DNA of 64,000 bases, taken from Parabacteroides goldsteinii DSM 19448 = WAL 12034 (GTDB lineage Bacteria > Bacteroidota > Bacteroidia > Bacteroidales > Tannerellaceae). This document shows positions 61,716-64,000 of this stretch, piece after piece. Both the position numbers and the translations under genes were made by a program. The first letter of the stretch is position 1. Each line of letters opens with the position of its first letter. The stretch lies in assembly GCF_000969835.1 (NCBI RefSeq), contig NZ_KQ033912.1:1196216-1260215 (forward strand). The letters run 5' to 3'. The notes beneath the pieces are model-generated. The model did no database searches. It was not told where the DNA came from and was given only the letters and a program-made list of their open reading frames with translations.

Positions 61716-63404
61716 TTATAATTCTTTGCCTTTATTATTATTTTTATTACAGATATCTTGCCGGATAGAAACAAATACAATATCATCCATTCTTATTCCA
61801 TCTATAGGTATCGACCGGGATATGCCAGCTTTCAATGAGAGTGAATTGCTTTTTATGCATTCGCCATTCTTATAAACATCCACTTTATAATGCCCCTTCT
61901 TCTGCGCCTTGCAATTCAACTTCAAGGATTGAAGGCGAGCTATCCGGCTACTATCCGTCATCTCTTTTGCTTCCGGGAAATAGATCAAGATCAATGTCTC
62001 CTGCCCATTTTTGTTCAGATGGCTCACCTGTACCCCCGGTTCATCCACCAGACAGGACACAGCACCCGATCCGGGTAATCCTTCCCAGATGATATCTTCA
62101 TTCAGAGATATATTCTTCAGTATCCGGATCAGTTCATTCCGTACGTCCCCCAGTTCCGGCAATTCTTTACGAACTTCCCCGTAACAATAAATGCCGAATC
62201 CCTGTGCCGCCCTTTCCAGGGTATGCGCTATAAAATGACGGAACCAGACAGGTGAGTTGAAACGGCCGATACCTATTTCAGAAGGGATCAATATGGGCAA
62301 CTGATAGTTATATGAATTATTATACCTGTGGTCTAACCCCAGAATAGCTTTATAGCCCCATCCTTTATAGAACATAGTGCCTATCACATCCAGGTTTCCG
62401 TCGGCATAGGTAGAGGCGCTTGTTCCGGTCATAGCTACCCGTTCGAGATCTCCGGCTTCCGCTTGTGCTGCATCCAGGTTAAACGATATTATTTTATACG
62501 GATCACCCTCATGATAAGCAGAAGTAAATTGTTGCCACCACCAATCCATTGCCTCTTTTTTAAACTGGGCATAATCTGTTTTATTGGTTTTATGCATCCA
62601 TTCTTTATAAAGTTCAGCCGTTACCGGATTAAAATCGCTTTCATCCAAAAAGCTGAATCCTTCTTCATTTCCTAGCTGGACACCGATAACCGTTTCGTCA
62701 AACCTATAATGCCGGGCCAACTGATAAAGCATTCTTCTCATCCTGTAAAAGATTTCCTTATGACCATATACATGTAGCGGACGTACCCCATAATCTAAAA
62801 TATCCTTGATATTCGAATACAACTTACCGTCCCGCTTCACCCACTGCATCGTATAGTTTGACGAGTCACGGTCATCCAGGTGAAACGTCCAGGCCGTTTC
62901 AGGTTTTAATGAAGGAACCCGCTCTTTCTGAGCATGCAGGAACAAGACCCATCCGACCTTCAAGCCCTGTCTTCCGGCCGCCGCAACCACCGAATCGGCA
63001 AAAGAATAATCAAACCGGTTGTCAGCCGGCTCTATATCTTCCCAATGCAACATGACATAGGCTGTGTTGGCTCCCATCTCCCGCATATCGGCAAATACCG
63101 AATCATAATCGGTATCTTTTTCATAACGGGTATCCCAATAACCAGTTTCAATCGCCTTTACATAGAAAGGTTCCCATTTTCCTTGTTCCTTTACCATATA
63201 AACGATTTTCCGATTAGGTAAACGAACCAATGCAGCCGCAGAAGGCACCGTATCCAGCATCCCGATATCCACTATCTCGGCTGAGAAAGGTTTAGCGTGA
63301 GTCATAAAAGGTAACGGCTCACTCAACTGGGCAAATGACAAAGAAAGGGACATCCCAAACAAAGAGATGAAAATCAAGCAAGACTTCTTTAAATATGTAT
63401 TCAT
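61716..63404 (-). CDS. Clan GH-A glycosidase (GH42/GH35-like), secreted
   Basis: A 562-residue protein with signal MNTYLKKSCLIFISLFGMSLSLSFAQ. A TIM barrel spans about residues 75-440: DSVFADMREMGANTAYVMLHWEDIEPADNRFDYSFADSVVAAAGRQGLKVGWVLFLHAQ, the acid/base Glu in ETVIGVQLGNEEGFSF, and the likely nucleophile Glu in LPILIPSEIGIGRF. The C-terminal 100 residues form a small beta domain. The pattern is that of beta-galactosidase-like enzymes (GH42/GH35-type), but I cannot pick the family with certainty. It follows a susD-like gene by 100 bases, separated by a strong hairpin, so it probably belongs to a polysaccharide-use locus that continues to the right of the window. Confidence 0.82.
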   Translation of the reverse strand: MNTYLKKSCLIFISLFGMSLSLSFAQLSEPLPFMTHAKPFSAEIVDIGMLDTVPSAAALVRLPNRKIVYMVKEQGKWEPFYVKAIETGYWDTRYEKDTDYDSVFADMREMGANTAYVMLHWEDIEPADNRFDYSFADSVVAAAGRQGLKVGWVLFLHAQKERVPSLKPETAWTFHLDDRDSSNYTMQWVKRDGKLYSNIKDILDYGVRPLHVYGHKEIFYRMRRMLYQLARHYRFDETVIGVQLGNEEGFSFLDESDFNPVTAELYKEWMHKTNKTDYAQFKKEAMDWWWQQFTSAYHEGDPYKIISFNLDAAQAEAGDLERVAMTGTSASTYADGNLDVIGTMFYKGWGYKAILGLDHRYNNSYNYQLPILIPSEIGIGRFNSPVWFRHFIAHTLERAAQGFGIYCYGEVRKELPELGDVRNELIRILKNISLNEDIIWEGLPGSGAVSCLVDEPGVQVSHLNKNGQETLILIYFPEAKEMTDSSRIARLQSLKLNCKAQKKGHYKVDVYKNGECIKSNSLSLKAGISRSIPIDGIRMDDIVFVSIRQDICNKNNNKGKEL

Positions 63405-63427
63405 GGCATGTAAGATTTAAAATGAAA

Positions 63428-63474
63428 AGCCAGCCTGGAAATCCGGCACAACAATTGTGTCCTCCAGGCTGGCT
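63428..63474 (-). terminator. Strong hairpin between susD-like gene and glycosidase
   Basis: agccagcctgga (63428-63439) and tccaggctggct (63463-63474) form a perfect 12-bp stem around a 23-base loop. On the minus strand ttttcatttt follows. It may fully end susD transcription, or work as a partial terminator or mRNA-end stabiliser so that downstream genes are made at a lower level. Confidence 0.8.
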
Positions 63475-63504
63475 AAAGTACTATATTTTTTTCGGATTAC
63501 GCGT

Positions 63505-64000
63505 TTAATAACCGATTGCTCCGGCATTTGCTTTCAAAGGCCATCCCGGATTCTGATATATCACAGAGGTTTCCCCGTTTTCCGGATCTGTTGCCGTAAT
63601 ACGGAAATGCTGCATGGCGATCGGACTTAAATAATGGGCATCACACCAGTTGTATCCGTCATAGACCAGGTTCGATGTTTTAACGATCTGGTATGGACGC
63701 AGATATTCACTGTTCTTGGGGCTGGACACGTTAGCTGTTTTACCTTCGGTTCCCTCCGGAATCAAAGATGAGTTGCCCTGGCTATCCACATAGTTGTACT
63801 GCATCGGCCCCCACAACTTGAATCCTTCCACCTGATAATTCTTAATCTGATCCAGCGCTCTCCAACGTTTCAGGTCGTTCATACGGAAACCTTCTTCCAT
63901 CAGTTCACAACGACGTTCACGACGGATATTGTATAACAGTTTGGATACCGGCTGGCCCCCGGAGTATACAGCCCAGTCTTTTTCCTTTGCCAGATCGGTG
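63505..64000 (-). CDS. SusD/RagB-family lipoprotein, partial (N-terminus outside window)
   Basis: The frame is open from the right edge to the stop at 63505, about 165 residues, and is the C-terminal end of a SusD-like protein. The hallmark 'VSKLLYNIRRERRCELMEEGFRMNDLKRWRALDQ' is the conserved SusD C-terminal motif, followed by the usual tail with 'YLSPIAMQHFRITATDP' and 'QNPGWPLKANAGAIGY'. Its SusC partner is expected further right. It is followed by a strong hairpin and then the GH-A glycosidase, which indicates a polysaccharide-utilisation locus. It differs in sequence from the complete SusD at 47169. Confidence 0.92.
   Translation of the reverse strand, partial: TDLAKEKDWAVYSGGQPVSKLLYNIRRERRCELMEEGFRMNDLKRWRALDQIKNYQVEGFKLWGPMQYNYVDSQGNSSLIPEGTEGKTANVSSPKNSEYLRPYQIVKTSNLVYDGYNWCDAHYLSPIAMQHFRITATDPENGETSVIYQNPGWPLKANAGAIGY

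Overview
The window is chromosomal DNA from a Bacteroidales bacterium, most likely Parabacteroides or another Tannerellaceae relative; the genus is inferred from gene content, with no database search. The evidence is a complete SusC/SusD pair plus part of a second SusD, an Mfa/Fim-type fimbrial locus with lipoprotein signals, giant secreted proteins with MBG repeats and type IX secretion (T9SS) C-terminal tails, DUF4248, a meso-diaminopimelate dehydrogenase, and promoters of the Bacteroidota TTTG / TAnnTTTG type.

Layout. 1-6.4 kb (all minus strand): end of an outer-membrane barrel gene, a PQQ-like propeller protein, nagB, a flavodiiron protein gene broken by an apparent one-base frameshift, lgt and ddh. 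6.6-27.1 kb (all minus): a surface-protein island with an HU protein, a PCMD protein, two MBG-repeat giants (1240 and about 2610 aa), a 1665-aa surface protein and a T9SS-tailed protein of about 660 aa. Just upstream of this island (27172-27377) lies a 33-bp inverted repeat that brackets a consensus promoter pointing away from the genes. This is the layout of a phase-variable invertible promoter in the OFF position. 27.5-30.5 kb: a DUF4248 gene and an IS110-family element whose 3' non-coding end looks structured, as expected of a bridge RNA.

30.5-39.7 kb: a sugar isomerase/epimerase-like gene (minus), then a plus-strand fimbrial locus (FimB/Mfa2-like anchor, small acidic lipoprotein, 5'-truncated fimbrillin, two large fimbrial lipoproteins), then a BRO-N/DinD-like gene beside tRNA-Arg(CCT). 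39.8-47.1 kb, housekeeping: recO, a DUF2721 gene, tRNA-Glu / rpsT / tRNA-Glu, gyrB, a C26-M19 peptidase fusion, a glutaminyl-cyclase-like M28 lipoprotein and sufE.

47.1-52.9 kb: an orphan susC-susD operon (minus), preceded at 52749-52924 by a second, perfect 26-bp inverted repeat enclosing 124 bp. Here the best promoter element points toward susC, so this candidate switch would be ON. 53.0-55.3 kb: rnhB, a VanZ-family gene and sufS. 55.4-64 kb: a carbohydrate-use region (minus) with a partial SusD, a clan GH-A glycosidase, a DUF4469-type protein, a 23-bp minisatellite, a GH2 enzyme, a YfcC-type transporter and a GH16 lipoprotein.

The main theme is surface variability. Two independent inverted-repeat elements of the right size and position to be promoter switches sit in front of surface-exposed gene sets. 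No recombinase gene is in the window, so any invertase would have to act from elsewhere.
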